Below, piece by piece: positions 33,657 through 42,217 of a stretch of 64,000 bases of DNA. Each line of letters begins with the position of its first letter. The first letter of the stretch is position 1. Source of the DNA: an uncultured Eubacterium sp. (GTDB taxonomy: Bacteria > Bacillota > Clostridia > Lachnospirales > Lachnospiraceae); assembly GCA_910584245.1 (NCBI GenBank), contig CAJTZF010000002.1, forward strand, positions 170,986-234,985. Reading direction: 5' to 3'. The notes below the pieces were generated by a model. It was given only the letters and a program-made list of their open reading frames with translations, ran no database searches and was not told the DNA's origin. Made by a program: the position numbers and the translations under genes.

Positions 33657-34949
33657 ATGAACCGTATAAAATTAGACGCGGCGTCTATGGACAACATTTT
33701 AGAAAATTTATTAAAGAGGAGTCCGAACCAGTATGGATCTTATCAGGATAAGGTGACAAACATATTGGATGAGGTGAAGGAAAATGGGGATGAGGCGCTC
33801 TTTTCCCTCACAAAAGAGTATGATAAGGCAGAGATTAACAAACAAAATATACGCGTGACGGAGGAGGAAATTAAGGAAGCGTACTCGCTCGTAGACGATT
33901 CCCTCATTCATGTGATGAAAAAATCTCTGAAAAATATTAGGGACTTTCACGAAAAACAGCTGCGCAACAGCTGGATGGAGACGAGGGAAAACGGCGTAAT
34001 TGTCGGGCAGCGAATGACGCCTCTCGAGAGTGTCGGCGTATACGTCCCAGGGGGAAAAGCGGCTTACCCTTCTAGTGTACTGATGAATATTGCTCCGGCG
34101 AAAGTAGCCGGTGTAAAGCGGATCGTGATGACGACCCCGCCGGGAGCGGACGGAAAGGTGACACCTGCGACATTGGTCGCCGCCAATCTGGCAGGAGCCG
34201 ATGAAATTTATAAGGTTGGCGGCGCCCAGGCGGTCGGGGCTCTCGCCTTCGGTACTGAATCCATAAAAAAAGTAGCGAAGATATGTGGACCGGGAAATAT
34301 TTTTGTGGCTCTGGCAAAAAAAGCCGTCTATGGATACGTAAGTATTGATTCTATTGCGGGACCGAGTGAAATACTTGTTCTCGCCGACGAGAGCGCAAAT
34401 CCGAGATATGTAGCCGCAGACCTTTTGTCCCAGGCGGAACACGACGAGCTCGCCTCGGCTATTTTAGTTACGACGAGTGAAGAGCTGGCAACCAAGGTAG
34501 AAAAAGAAGTGGAAGAATTTTTGAAGACGCTCAGCCGCGCCGATATTATCCGGAAGTCACTTGATAATTATGGGTATCTGCTCGTGGCGGACAGTATGGA
34601 GGATGCCATACACGCATCCAATGAAATTGCGTCAGAGCACCTTGAGATTTTGACAAAAAACCCATTTGACACGATGACACGGATTCAGAATGCGGGCGCT
34701 ATTTTCCTAGGTGAATACAGCAGTGAGCCGCTGGGAGATTATATGGCCGGGCCAAACCATGTTCTTCCGACAAATGGAACGGCGAAGTTCTTTTCTCCGC
34801 TGAATGTGGACGATTTTGTAAAGAAATCCAGCCTGATCTCCTATTCAAGAGAGGCGCTTGAGGAAATTCACGAAGATATTATCCAGTTCGCAGAAGCGGA
34901 GCAGCTGACCGCACATGCAAATTCGATTGCCGTTCGGTTTCGCGAATAA
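33657..34949 (+). CDS. hisD: Histidinol dehydrogenase
   Basis: Zinc- and NAD-dependent enzyme doing the last two oxidations to histidine. The 430-residue protein shows the signature region SIAGPSEILVLADESANP, SQAEHDELASAILVT with zinc-ligand residues, and GPNHVLPTNGTAKFFSPL. GAGG lies before the ATG at 33657; a GTG at 33648 overlapping the hisG stop codon (GTGA) is the alternative. bioB begins 29 nt downstream on the same strand. Confidence 0.97.
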   Translation: MNRIKLDAASMDNILENLLKRSPNQYGSYQDKVTNILDEVKENGDEALFSLTKEYDKAEINKQNIRVTEEEIKEAYSLVDDSLIHVMKKSLKNIRDFHEKQLRNSWMETRENGVIVGQRMTPLESVGVYVPGGKAAYPSSVLMNIAPAKVAGVKRIVMTTPPGADGKVTPATLVAANLAGADEIYKVGGAQAVGALAFGTESIKKVAKICGPGNIFVALAKKAVYGYVSIDSIAGPSEILVLADESANPRYVAADLLSQAEHDELASAILVTTSEELATKVEKEVEEFLKTLSRADIIRKSLDNYGYLLVADSMEDAIHASNEIASEHLEILTKNPFDTMTRIQNAGAIFLGEYSSEPLGDYMAGPNHVLPTNGTAKFFSPLNVDDFVKKSSLISYSREALEEIHEDIIQFAEAEQLTAHANSIAVRFRE

Positions 34950-34978
34950 GCGCTTGTTCCGCGCGATGAGGTTATCAC

Positions 34979-35935
34979 ATGATCGATCAATATAAAGAAA
35001 AGGTAATTCAAGGTGGGAGTCTTGAAAAGGAAGAGCTTATGGCGCTTGCGGAGGCGCCATTGGAAAATTTGTGTGCGGCTGCCGACGACATACGGAGAAC
35101 ATTTTGCGGGTCCGCTTTTGATCTCTGCGCGGTTATTAGCGCAAAGGGAGGTCCCTGTTCCGAGGACTGCAAATTTTGCGCCCAGTCAGGGACTAACCCG
35201 TCCAGCGCCAGTGTGCCCCGGTTTTCCCTGTTGCCGGCAGAAAAGCTGCTAGCGGATGCGGTGCAAAAGGAGAAAAAGGGAGTAATGGCGTACGGTGTCG
35301 TCACATCTGGACGCGCGCTCCCATCAAAAGAGGTAGAGCTGCTGTGCCAATCCATCCGAAAACTGGAGGAGAACACGAATCTCCGTCTTTGTGCTTCCCT
35401 GGGGCTTTTGCACCGGGAGGATCTGGAGAATCTGGCGAGAGCCGGTCTGCATATGATCCACAACAATCTGGAGAGCTCTGAAAAATTTTTTCAGACTGTT
35501 TGTACCACGCATACTTATGAAGAAAAGAAGGAAATGATCCGCCAGGCGAAGGCGGCGGGACTTATGATTTGCAGCGGGGCGCTTGCCGGAATCGGGGAGA
35601 CGATGGAGGACCGCATTGAACTGGCGCTCCAGGAACGGGCGCTCGGTGTGGAATCCATCCCGGTCAATATGCTGGATCCGGTGCCGGGAACTCCATTTGA
35701 GGCTATTTCTCCGCTACAGGCAGAGGAAGTGCGCAAAACCGTTGCGGTCTTCCGGTTTGCCATGCCTCACGCGTGGATCCGCCTGGCAGCCGGAAGGGAA
35801 TATTTGCAAGATAAGGGGAGATCCTGTTTTTTGTCCGGGGCCAATGCCGCAATTAGCGGGGATTTTCTTACGACAATGGGAATTTCGGTTCAGACGGATC
35901 TGGATATGCTGCGGGAAATCGGTTATGAATTATAG
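34979..35935 (+). CDS. bioB: Biotin synthase
   Basis: Radical SAM enzyme inserting sulfur into dethiobiotin. The 318-residue protein carries the CxxxCxxC motif CSEDCKFC near residue 60, and NNLESSEKFF and the [2Fe-2S] region follow at the family positions. Length is normal. No other biotin gene is present nearby, and the position directly after hisD suggests read-through from the his unit. The region after it begins the rplS promoter; no terminator hairpin was seen between them. Confidence 0.95.
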   Translation: MIDQYKEKVIQGGSLEKEELMALAEAPLENLCAAADDIRRTFCGSAFDLCAVISAKGGPCSEDCKFCAQSGTNPSSASVPRFSLLPAEKLLADAVQKEKKGVMAYGVVTSGRALPSKEVELLCQSIRKLEENTNLRLCASLGLLHREDLENLARAGLHMIHNNLESSEKFFQTVCTTHTYEEKKEMIRQAKAAGLMICSGALAGIGETMEDRIELALQERALGVESIPVNMLDPVPGTPFEAISPLQAEEVRKTVAVFRFAMPHAWIRLAAGREYLQDKGRSCFLSGANAAISGDFLTTMGISVQTDLDMLREIGYEL

Positions 35936-35956
35936 GGAAATACAACTAAAATTTAC

Positions 35957-35985
35957 TTGACGTTTATTTATTTTTATGCTATATT
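35957..35985 (+). promoter_or_regulatory. rplS promoter
   Basis: TTGACG (35957-35962) and TATATT (35980-35985), 17-nt spacer, giving a leader of about 95 nt before the rplS start codon. Confidence 0.85.
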
Positions 35986-35991
35986 CTAAAT

Positions 35992-36087
35992 GTTGTGAAA
36001 AAAATAGATGGTCCTCTGGTACAGCAGTGGAGTGCCGCTGTCTTATGTTTGTATTAAGAACATCAAAAAAATTAGGAGGAACAACAA
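35992..36087 (+). promoter_or_regulatory. rplS leader RNA, possible L19 autoregulatory element
   Basis: The leader can form ACAGC/GCTGT and ATGTT/AACAT hairpins, and a TCCTC near 36014 is complementary to the GAGGA of the ribosome site. Ribosomal protein leaders are known for L19 in low-GC Gram-positive bacteria. I cannot match the published consensus by eye, so assignment to that RNA family is tentative. Confidence 0.4.
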
Positions 36088-36435
36088 ATGAACGAAATTA
36101 TAAGAAAAATTGAAGCTGAGCAGATGAAAACGGAGATTCCTGAATTTCATGTAGGGGATACGGTAAAGGTGCACGCCAAGGTAATCGAGGGTAACCGCGA
36201 GAGAACACAGGTATTTGAAGGTGTTGTGCTCAAAAGACAGGGCGGAAGCAGCCGCGAGACATTTACTGTCCGCAAGAATTCGAATGGAATCGGTGTTGAA
36301 AAGACCTGGCCGCTTCACTCGCCGATCGTTGAAAAAATTGAAATTGTCCGGCTTGGTAAAGTAAGACGTGCAAAACTCAACTACCTGCGCGACCGTGTTG
36401 GCAAGGCTGCCAAGGTAAAAGAGCTGGTTCGTTAA
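36088..36435 (+). CDS. rplS: 50S ribosomal protein L19
   Basis: Large-subunit protein at the 30S interface. 115 residues with the typical pattern FHVGDTVKVHAKVIEGNRERTQVFEGVVLKRQGG and, near the end, VRRAKLNYLRDRVGKAAKVKE. The ATG at 36088 follows AGGAGG. It has its own strong promoter and a structured leader. The order rplS, signal peptidase homologue, ylqF matches many Firmicutes. A hairpin at 36453-36493 lies in the gap to the next gene. Confidence 0.98.
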   Translation: MNEIIRKIEAEQMKTEIPEFHVGDTVKVHAKVIEGNRERTQVFEGVVLKRQGGSSRETFTVRKNSNGIGVEKTWPLHSPIVEKIEIVRLGKVRRAKLNYLRDRVGKAAKVKELVR

Positions 36436-36452
36436 TTTGCATCCGATCAATC

Positions 36453-36493
36453 CATATAGTGTATGTTATGGCGCTGCTATAGCATGCACTATG
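36453..36493 (+). terminator. Imperfect hairpin after rplS, possible attenuator
   Basis: TAGTGTATG pairs with CATGCACTA (one G-U) with further inner pairing, followed by TTTCTATATATCACTTTTTT. It could partly terminate rplS transcription ahead of the signal-peptidase homologue. Confidence 0.5.
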
Positions 36494-36524
36494 TTTCTAT
36501 ATATCACTTTTTTGGGGTAGAGAA

Positions 36525-37160
36525 ATGAATCTGAATTTTGAAGAAGAAGTAAGAAAAAATAAGAGAAAGAAAATAGTTAAGGAGTGCATTTTCTGGATGA
36601 TAGAAATAGTGGCTGTCATACTGCTTGCCTATCTGGTCATCCATTTTTGCATCCGTAAGGCGAGTACGGCGGGATCTGCTATGGAGCCTACGCTTTATAA
36701 TGGCGAGGAAGTGTTTATCAATACAAAAGCCTATCTCCTCTTTTCACCGGACAGGGAAGATGTAATTGCTTTTTACGATAGGGAAAAGGCGCTCGAGGGG
36801 GGAGAAGAGCCGCTCATTATCTTTCGGCGGATCATTGGGCTTCCCGGAGAGTCCGTGCAAATCATTGACGGAAAAATATACGTTGACGGAAAAGAGTTAA
36901 AAGAAAAATATAACTATAATCCGATGACTACGGCGGGCATCGCGGAACAGGAGATCAAACTGGGAGAGGATGAATATTTCGTGCTTTGTGATTCCCGTGT
37001 CGATTCCGATGACAGCAGAAATTCCTCGTTCGGAATGGTAAAGACGGAACAGATTATCGGTAAGGTTTCGTTTATTGTAAAGCCATTTTCTGTTGTTTCC
37101 GGTCCAGATCACAGAAAGACGGAAGAGGAGGCGACCCCGACGCCGGCGAATTCGTATTAA
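36525..37160 (+). CDS. Type I signal peptidase homologue lacking both catalytic residues
   Basis: Membrane-anchored protein of 211 residues with one N-terminal helix (about residues 22-42) and the S26 signal peptidase fold. Box B, normally G-x-S-M-x-P-T-L, reads GSAMEPTL, so the residue at the nucleophile position is Ala52, not Ser. The general-base lysine of the K-R-x-x-G-x-P-G box is replaced: FRRIIGLPGE has Arg101. The GDNR box is CDSR. The rest of the fold is well kept, so the gene is under selection but the product is probably not a classical peptidase. It may be a pseudoenzyme partner, or Ser51 could act instead. A normal lepB lies 1 kb downstream. GGGG-TAGAG serves as ribosome site. 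Confidence 0.88.
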   Translation: MNLNFEEEVRKNKRKKIVKECIFWMIEIVAVILLAYLVIHFCIRKASTAGSAMEPTLYNGEEVFINTKAYLLFSPDREDVIAFYDREKALEGGEEPLIIFRRIIGLPGESVQIIDGKIYVDGKELKEKYNYNPMTTAGIAEQEIKLGEDEYFVLCDSRVDSDDSRNSSFGMVKTEQIIGKVSFIVKPFSVVSGPDHRKTEEEATPTPANSY

Positions 37161-37189
37161 CGCAAACAACATACACAGAGGAGGTAACT

Positions 37190-38053
37190 ATGAATCTTCA
37201 ATGGTATCCCGGACATATGACAAAGGCGAAGCGCGCCATGCAGGAGGATATAAAACTTATTGATGTGGTAATCGAGCTTGTAGATGCGCGTATCCCATAT
37301 AGCAGCAGGAATCCGGATATTGATGAACTTGCTTCGGGAAAATCGAGAATGATTGTGTTAAATAAATCCGATCTGGCGGACGACAGCGCGACCCGGCAGT
37401 GGATCCGTTATTATGAAGAAAAAGGGGTTCATACAGCGGCGGTCAACGCAACAAAACGCAACGAATTGAAGGCCATCCATTCCTTGATTCAAAAAGCGTG
37501 CAGGGAAAAGATTGAGAGGGACCGCCGGCGCGGTATTTTAAACCGCCCTATCCGCGCTATGGTCGCAGGTATTCCCAATGTGGGAAAATCCACATTTATA
37601 AACAGCTTTGCGGGAAAGGCGTGTACAAAAACAGGGAACAAACCAGGAGTCACAAGGGGAAAACAGTGGATCCGTCTGAATAAACAGGTGGAATTATTAG
37701 ATACCCCGGGCATTTTATGGCCGAAATTTGAAGATCCTGCCGTCGGCCTGAAGCTCGCATATATAGGTTCCATTCGGGATGAACTTTTACAACGGGTGGA
37801 ACTTGCCCTGTCCTTTATTGATTTTATTGTAAAAACATATCCCGGAAACCTCCACCAGTTATACGGCATAGAGGAGATAAATCAAAATACGAAAATTCTT
37901 GAAGAGATCGGAACCGTCCGCAGATGTCTGAAAAAGGGGGAAGAGATTGATTTTGAAAAGACGGCGGCACTTTTGTTCGACGATTTCCGGCATTCCAAAC
38001 TCGGAAGGATTTCTCTCGAGACCCCCGTTTCCGAAACATATGAACGCGTATAA
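37190..38053 (+). CDS. ylqF: Ribosome biogenesis GTPase YlqF/RbgA
   Basis: Circularly permuted GTPase needed for a late step of 50S assembly. The motif order is permuted as expected: NKSDL (G4) near residue 62 comes before the P-loop GIPNVGKSTFIN (G1) near 127, then DTPG (G3). The opening NLQWYPGHMTKAKRAMQE is the family hallmark. 287 residues. AGGAGG precedes the ATG. It sits between the dead-looking and the intact signal peptidase genes; rnhB, a frequent next neighbour, is absent. Confidence 0.97.
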   Translation: MNLQWYPGHMTKAKRAMQEDIKLIDVVIELVDARIPYSSRNPDIDELASGKSRMIVLNKSDLADDSATRQWIRYYEEKGVHTAAVNATKRNELKAIHSLIQKACREKIERDRRRGILNRPIRAMVAGIPNVGKSTFINSFAGKACTKTGNKPGVTRGKQWIRLNKQVELLDTPGILWPKFEDPAVGLKLAYIGSIRDELLQRVELALSFIDFIVKTYPGNLHQLYGIEEINQNTKILEEIGTVRRCLKKGEEIDFEKTAALLFDDFRHSKLGRISLETPVSETYERV

Positions 38054-38109
38054 AATGCGTAGGCAAAAATATCGATTACGCGCAAAAGCAGCGCAGAAAT
38101 GGGGAAAAC

Positions 38110-38859
38110 ATGGAGCATTCAGTAGAAGAACAAATTGAAGAAAATGTCCGGTTCTGTGAGGAGCTGTTAAAAAGAAATCCCAATTTTATACCGGAGGAAA
38201 GCGGAATTGACTGGGTGGATGAGTCTCCTTTTGTTTCACCGCCCGAACCGGAGCAGACACAGCAAGAGCCCTCTGTGTCAACTCATCCCGTTGTTGCCGT
38301 TGCCATTCCCGATCAACCAGAAGAGCACACCTCAAAGAGTGTGGTAAAAATCGTTCGAAGCCTTTTCATCTGCGTCGCCATCGCTCTTGTCACGGGTGTA
38401 CTCATTACAAAATTTGTGGCAAACCATACGACCGTAGAGGGTCCGTCTATGCAACCCACGCTTCAGAATGGAGACAACCTTGTTGTGGAGAAGGTGAGTT
38501 ATCTTGTTGGCCAGCCGGACCGGTTTGATATTATTGTATTTGAACACAGTGAAAGGACAAATTATATTAAGCGGGTCATTGGACTTCCCGGAGAGCGCGT
38601 CCGCATCGAAGGGGAAAAAATTTACATTAATGACAAGCCAATTTATGACCCGTACAGTGACGGAAGCCTTTCCGACGGAGGTATCGCGTCCCAGACGATC
38701 ACATTAGGCAGCGATGAATATTTTGTTCTCGGGGATAACCGGGATAGCAGTGAAGACAGCCGGAGTAAAAATGTGGGACCAGTAAAGGCCGGTAAAATAA
38801 AGGGAAGAGCGTGGCTTCGCGTAACGCCTTTAGACCAGCTTGGATTTCTTAATTCGTGA
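38110..38859 (+). CDS. lepB: Signal peptidase I
   Basis: Membrane serine protease that releases exported proteins from signal peptides. 249 residues: an acidic cytoplasmic N-terminal extension of about 80 residues, a single transmembrane helix (SLFICVAIALVTGVLI), then the catalytic domain with Ser113 in GPSMQPTL and Lys154 in YIKRVIGLPGE. The GDNRDSSEDSR box is complete. It is the best conserved of the four homologues in this window. The N-terminal extension is longer than usual. It follows ylqF after 56 nt. Confidence 0.95.
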   Translation: MEHSVEEQIEENVRFCEELLKRNPNFIPEESGIDWVDESPFVSPPEPEQTQQEPSVSTHPVVAVAIPDQPEEHTSKSVVKIVRSLFICVAIALVTGVLITKFVANHTTVEGPSMQPTLQNGDNLVVEKVSYLVGQPDRFDIIVFEHSERTNYIKRVIGLPGERVRIEGEKIYINDKPIYDPYSDGSLSDGGIASQTITLGSDEYFVLGDNRDSSEDSRSKNVGPVKAGKIKGRAWLRVTPLDQLGFLNS

Positions 38860-38901
38860 TAAAGGCAATAACGTAAAAAAGAAGAAAGGTGGTAAAAAGA
38901 G

Positions 38902-39384
38902 ATGGAAATTGAAAAAAAGTTTCTCATCCGGGAGTTGCCGGAGCACCTGGAACAATACCCCTGTTCCCGTATTGAACAGGGGTATCTAAGCAAAGACCCA
39001 GTTATCCGCATTCGCAGACTGGATGATATGTATGTGCTCACATACAAAAATAGAGTGGATGCCAGGAAACGTGATCCTGTCTGTGTCAACCAGGAAATAG
39101 AGCTTCCTCTTACCAGGGAATCCTACGAACACCTAAAGTCTAAAATCGATGGATGTATAATTGAAAAAAACAGATTTCGCATTCCATACCAGTCATTCAC
39201 GATTGAATTGGATGTCTTTCATGGCGCTTATGAGGGAATGACACTGGCAGAAGTGGAATTTTCCACAGAAGAAGAGGCGGATCATTTTGTGGCGCCGGAT
39301 TGGTTTGACCAAAATGTGAGCGGGGATTACCACTATAGAAATGTATATCTTGCTTGCAAAAACCAGTATCCTTTTCAAAAATAA
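38902..39384 (+). CDS. CYTH domain protein (triphosphate tunnel family)
   Basis: 160-residue cytoplasmic protein with the N-terminal ExExK motif (MEIEKKF) of the CYTH family, whose members hydrolyse triphosphates or act as class IV adenylate cyclases. Alternating charged strands (IRIRRL, EIEL, TIELDVF, LAEVEF) are consistent with the tunnel fold. Substrate cannot be told; inorganic triphosphatase is the commonest activity. A 12-bp perfect inverted repeat (38955-38966 with 38974-38985) lies within the coding sequence. The gdhA promoter begins immediately after the stop codon. Confidence 0.88.
   Translation: MEIEKKFLIRELPEHLEQYPCSRIEQGYLSKDPVIRIRRLDDMYVLTYKNRVDARKRDPVCVNQEIELPLTRESYEHLKSKIDGCIIEKNRFRIPYQSFTIELDVFHGAYEGMTLAEVEFSTEEEADHFVAPDWFDQNVSGDYHYRNVYLACKNQYPFQK
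38955..38985 (+). repeat. Perfect 12-bp inverted repeat inside the CYTH gene
   Basis: ATACCCCTGTTC and GAACAGGGGTAT flank a 7-nt spacer, near the 5' end of the coding sequence. A stem this long inside a gene is unusual; no function can be assigned. Confidence 0.75.
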
Positions 39385-39385
39385 C

Positions 39386-39414
39386 TTGTACATCGGAAAA
39401 AATTAGTATATAAT
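39386..39414 (+). promoter_or_regulatory. gdhA promoter
   Basis: TTGTAC (39386-39391) and TATAAT (39409-39414), 17-nt spacer, about 43 nt ahead of gdhA. Confidence 0.85.
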
Positions 39415-39457
39415 TATTTTTGACGTTAAGAAAAAATATAGATAGGAGGTATGACAC

Positions 39458-40792
39458 ATGTCATATGTAGACGAGGTATTGGCTCAGTTAATCGAGAAAA
39501 ATCCTGCCGAGCCAGAATTTCACCAGGCAGCGAAGGAAGTACTGGAATCCCTTCGCCCCGTTGTAGAAAAAAATGAAGAGAAGTTCCGCAGGGACGCATT
39601 GCTGGAGCGTCTGACAAATCCTGAGAGACAGATCAAATTCCGTGTTCCCTGGGTGGATGACAACGGAAATGTACAGGTAAATACCGGATACCGTGTTCAA
39701 TTCAACAGTGCGATCGGTCCATATAAGGGCGGTCTGCGTTTCCATCCTTCTGTAAATCTCGGCATCATTAAATTCCTTGGATTCGAGCAGATTTTTAAAA
39801 ATTCACTTACTGGTCTTCCCATCGGCGGCGGCAAAGGTGGTTCCGATTTTGATCCGAAAGGAAAATCCGACCGCGAGGTTATGGCGTTCTGCCAGAGCTT
39901 TATGACAGAGCTTCAGAGACATATTGGACCAGATACAGACGTACCTGCCGGCGACATCGGTGTGGGCGGAAGAGAGATCGGATATATGTATGGGCAGTAT
40001 AAAAAGATCCGCAATTGTTACGAAGGCGTATTGACCGGAAAAGGGCTTACATTTGGAGGCTCTCTTGCCAGAACAGAAGCAACCGGATACGGATTGTTAT
40101 ATTATACTGAGGAAATGCTCAAATGTAATGGTATTGATATAGCAGGAAAAACCGTTGCGGTAAGTGGTTCCGGCAACGTGGCTATTTATGCGACACAGAA
40201 GGCACACCAGCTCGGGGCAAAAGTGGTTACCGTTTCCGATTCTACCGGATGGGTGTATGATCCCGAAGGAATTGATGTAGCACTTTTGAAGGAAGTAAAA
40301 GAAGTACATCGCGCAAGGCTGACCGAGTACGCTGAGAAACGCCCGTCTGCTGAGTATCATGAAGGCAAAGGCGTATGGACCGTAAAAGTGGACATCGCCC
40401 TTCCATGTGCAACTCAGAATGAGCTTTTGATTGATGACGCCAAAGCGCTTGTAGCAAATGGTGTTCTCGCAGTGGCAGAAGGTGCAAACATGCCAACTTC
40501 TATCGAAGCGACAGAATATCTCCAGGAAAACGGCGTATTATTTGCGCCTGGAAAGGCTTCGAATGCCGGCGGCGTAGCTACATCCGCCCTTGAAATGTCA
40601 CAGAACAGCGAGAGACTGAGCTGGACATTTGAAGAAGTTGACAGTAAATTAAAAGACATTATGGTAAATATTTTCCATGCCTGTGATGACGCGTCAAAGA
40701 AATATGGCTTTGAGAAAAATTATGTGGTAGGCGCCAATATCGCTGGTTTTGAAAAAGTTGCAGATGCCATGACCGCTCAGGGTATTGTTTAA
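39458..40792 (+). CDS. gdhA: NADP-specific glutamate dehydrogenase
   Basis: Assimilates ammonia by reductive amination of 2-oxoglutarate. The 444-residue protein has the substrate-site strings GPYKGGLRFHPSVN, PIGGGKGGSDFDPKG (catalytic Lys region) and VPAGDIGVGGREIGYM, and the Rossmann motif VSGSGNVAIYA. It matches the hexameric NADP type. AGGAGG precedes the ATG. A promoter at 39386-39414 and a strong terminator at 40831-40883 make it monocistronic. Confidence 0.98.
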   Translation: MSYVDEVLAQLIEKNPAEPEFHQAAKEVLESLRPVVEKNEEKFRRDALLERLTNPERQIKFRVPWVDDNGNVQVNTGYRVQFNSAIGPYKGGLRFHPSVNLGIIKFLGFEQIFKNSLTGLPIGGGKGGSDFDPKGKSDREVMAFCQSFMTELQRHIGPDTDVPAGDIGVGGREIGYMYGQYKKIRNCYEGVLTGKGLTFGGSLARTEATGYGLLYYTEEMLKCNGIDIAGKTVAVSGSGNVAIYATQKAHQLGAKVVTVSDSTGWVYDPEGIDVALLKEVKEVHRARLTEYAEKRPSAEYHEGKGVWTVKVDIALPCATQNELLIDDAKALVANGVLAVAEGANMPTSIEATEYLQENGVLFAPGKASNAGGVATSALEMSQNSERLSWTFEEVDSKLKDIMVNIFHACDDASKKYGFEKNYVVGANIAGFEKVADAMTAQGIV

Positions 40793-40830
40793 TCAAAACC
40801 ATTTTATGAGTAATTCCTATATGTAAAAGT

Positions 40831-40883
40831 AAAGAAACTATAAGCCCGCGCTTTTGCTGGTTTATAGTTTCTTTTCTATTTTT
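40831..40883 (+). terminator. gdhA terminator
   Basis: AAAGAAACTATAAGCC pairs with GGTTTATAGTTTCTTT (one G-T), followed by TCTATTTTT. The core AAAGAAACTATAA recurs in the terminator after iscU. Confidence 0.9.
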
Positions 40884-40948
40884 CCCTCAAAAGGCAATTA
40901 AATTTAGGGGGGCTCCCGGTCACGAGCGAAAAAACCGTAATATGATTG

Positions 40949-40977
40949 TTGTAATTCCACATACTTTTTGCTAGAAT
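40949..40977 (+). promoter_or_regulatory. Promoter of the DUF5688 gene
   Basis: TTGTAA (40949-40954) and TAGAAT (40972-40977), 17-nt spacer. The gap 40793-41105 holds only the gdhA terminator, this promoter and a possible 43-codon reading frame starting at 40984. Confidence 0.6.
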
Positions 40978-41105
40978 GTGCGTATGAGAAGTTCTTCGAA
41001 GTCAATTATTCTACATTCAAATCTCAATCTATCCAAACCATTTAGGGAACGAGAGGTAAAGAAATCCTATGAAGATTCTCAAAAATTTATAGAAGGGATG
41101 ATTAA

Positions 41106-41984
41106 ATGGAATTAAAAGCATTTGCAGACATTGTGTCAGAAGGAATACAGAAAGAAATGGGGGAGGATTACTCGATTTCCGTCGTTGAAAAATTTAAAAA
41201 TAAAATCGGTATTGAGTTTGTGAAAAAAAGCGAAGCCAGCTTACAAACCCATACGGTCCATATCCAGGATTTGCTCGGGGAGTACAATAAGAAAGATGAT
41301 ATCGAAACTATCGTTCAGGAAGTGATCAGCAGATACAATAGGAGCCTGGAGGCAGCCAGTGAAGTATACCAGCTGGATTTTGAACTGGAGCAGTGCAGAA
41401 ACCGGGTCATTTACCGGCTTATGTCCAGGGAACGTAATCAAAAGCTTTTAGATGGAACGCCCTATATTCCATTTTTAGATATGGCAATCACCTTTCACAT
41501 TGTTGTGAGCTTAAATAAACGGTATGTGCAAACGATACGGATCAGTGAGAAAATACAAAAAAGATGGGGCGTTTCTGTTGAACAGTTATTGAAAATGGCC
41601 TCGGCCAATACCGAAAATATTTTGCCGCTGGAAATTACAAGTTTGGACAAAATGGTAGAAAAATATATCAATGTAGAGAAGAGACCGCCGAAACATCCGC
41701 AGGATCTCGATATGATCGTTATCACGAACTGTATCGGCATTTATGGCGCCGCCGCCATTTTATACAAGGATTTGATGCAAAGCCTGGCGGATGAGTTAAA
41801 CTGTGACCTCTATGTTGTTCCAAGCAGCGTTCATGAAATGATTGTCATCCCCGCAGAAGACAAAGAGCTTTATGAAATGCTTTCGTCACTGGTGAAAGAA
41901 GTTAATACGCAGTTTGTAGATCCTGACGAAATATTATCTGACCGCGTATTCATATATATGAGGGAAGAAAATAGATTTATCTGA
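41106..41984 (+). CDS. DUF5688 family protein
   Basis: 292-residue cytoplasmic protein of a family with no known function that I associate with Lachnospiraceae. Recognisable parts are the opening MELKAFADIVSEGIQKEMG, the middle segment TPYIPFLDMAITFHIVV, and the C-terminal block YVVPSSVHEMIVIPAED. No signal peptide, membrane helix or catalytic motif is apparent. AGAAGGGATG lies before the ATG. It stands alone between gdhA and the tRNA gene. Confidence 0.8.
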   Translation: MELKAFADIVSEGIQKEMGEDYSISVVEKFKNKIGIEFVKKSEASLQTHTVHIQDLLGEYNKKDDIETIVQEVISRYNRSLEAASEVYQLDFELEQCRNRVIYRLMSRERNQKLLDGTPYIPFLDMAITFHIVVSLNKRYVQTIRISEKIQKRWGVSVEQLLKMASANTENILPLEITSLDKMVEKYINVEKRPPKHPQDLDMIVITNCIGIYGAAAILYKDLMQSLADELNCDLYVVPSSVHEMIVIPAEDKELYEMLSSLVKEVNTQFVDPDEILSDRVFIYMREENRFI

Positions 41985-42022
41985 TATTTTAGACTATTTC
42001 CGCAAAAAAGCCAATAAAAAAA

Positions 42023-42095
42023 TGCACCTGGAGGGATTCGAACCCCCGACCAACGGCTTCGGAAGCCGGTACTCTATCCACTGAGCCACAGATGC
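42023..42095 (-). tRNA. tRNA-Arg (anticodon CCG)
   Basis: 73-nt tRNA on the minus strand. Acceptor arms GCATCTG and CAGGTGC pair with one G-U; the anticodon loop TTCCGAA gives CCG, reading the CGG arginine codon; the T arm contains GGTTCGAATCC. The discriminator is A and CCA is not encoded. A T-run follows the 3' end, and a TTTACT/TATAAT promoter lies at 42105-42133. Confidence 0.96.
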
Positions 42096-42104
42096 ATCGT
42101 ATTC

Positions 42105-42133
42105 ATTATATACAAGTTTAGATAAAAAGTAAA
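42105..42133 (-). promoter_or_regulatory. tRNA-Arg promoter
   Basis: Minus-strand TTTACT (42128-42133) and TATAAT (42105-42110), 17-nt spacer, 9 nt from the mature tRNA 5' end. Confidence 0.7.
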
Positions 42134-42217
42134 GAACTTTTTTTATTTTTTTTAGGCTGCATAAGAAAGAACAAGTGGTAAATAAGGGAGCGGGGACAAA
42201 AAAACTATTTAAAGTAA

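Noticed and set aside
33711..34442. 243-codon open frame antisense to hisD
   Set aside because: Shadow frame over a conserved enzyme; composition is not protein-like.
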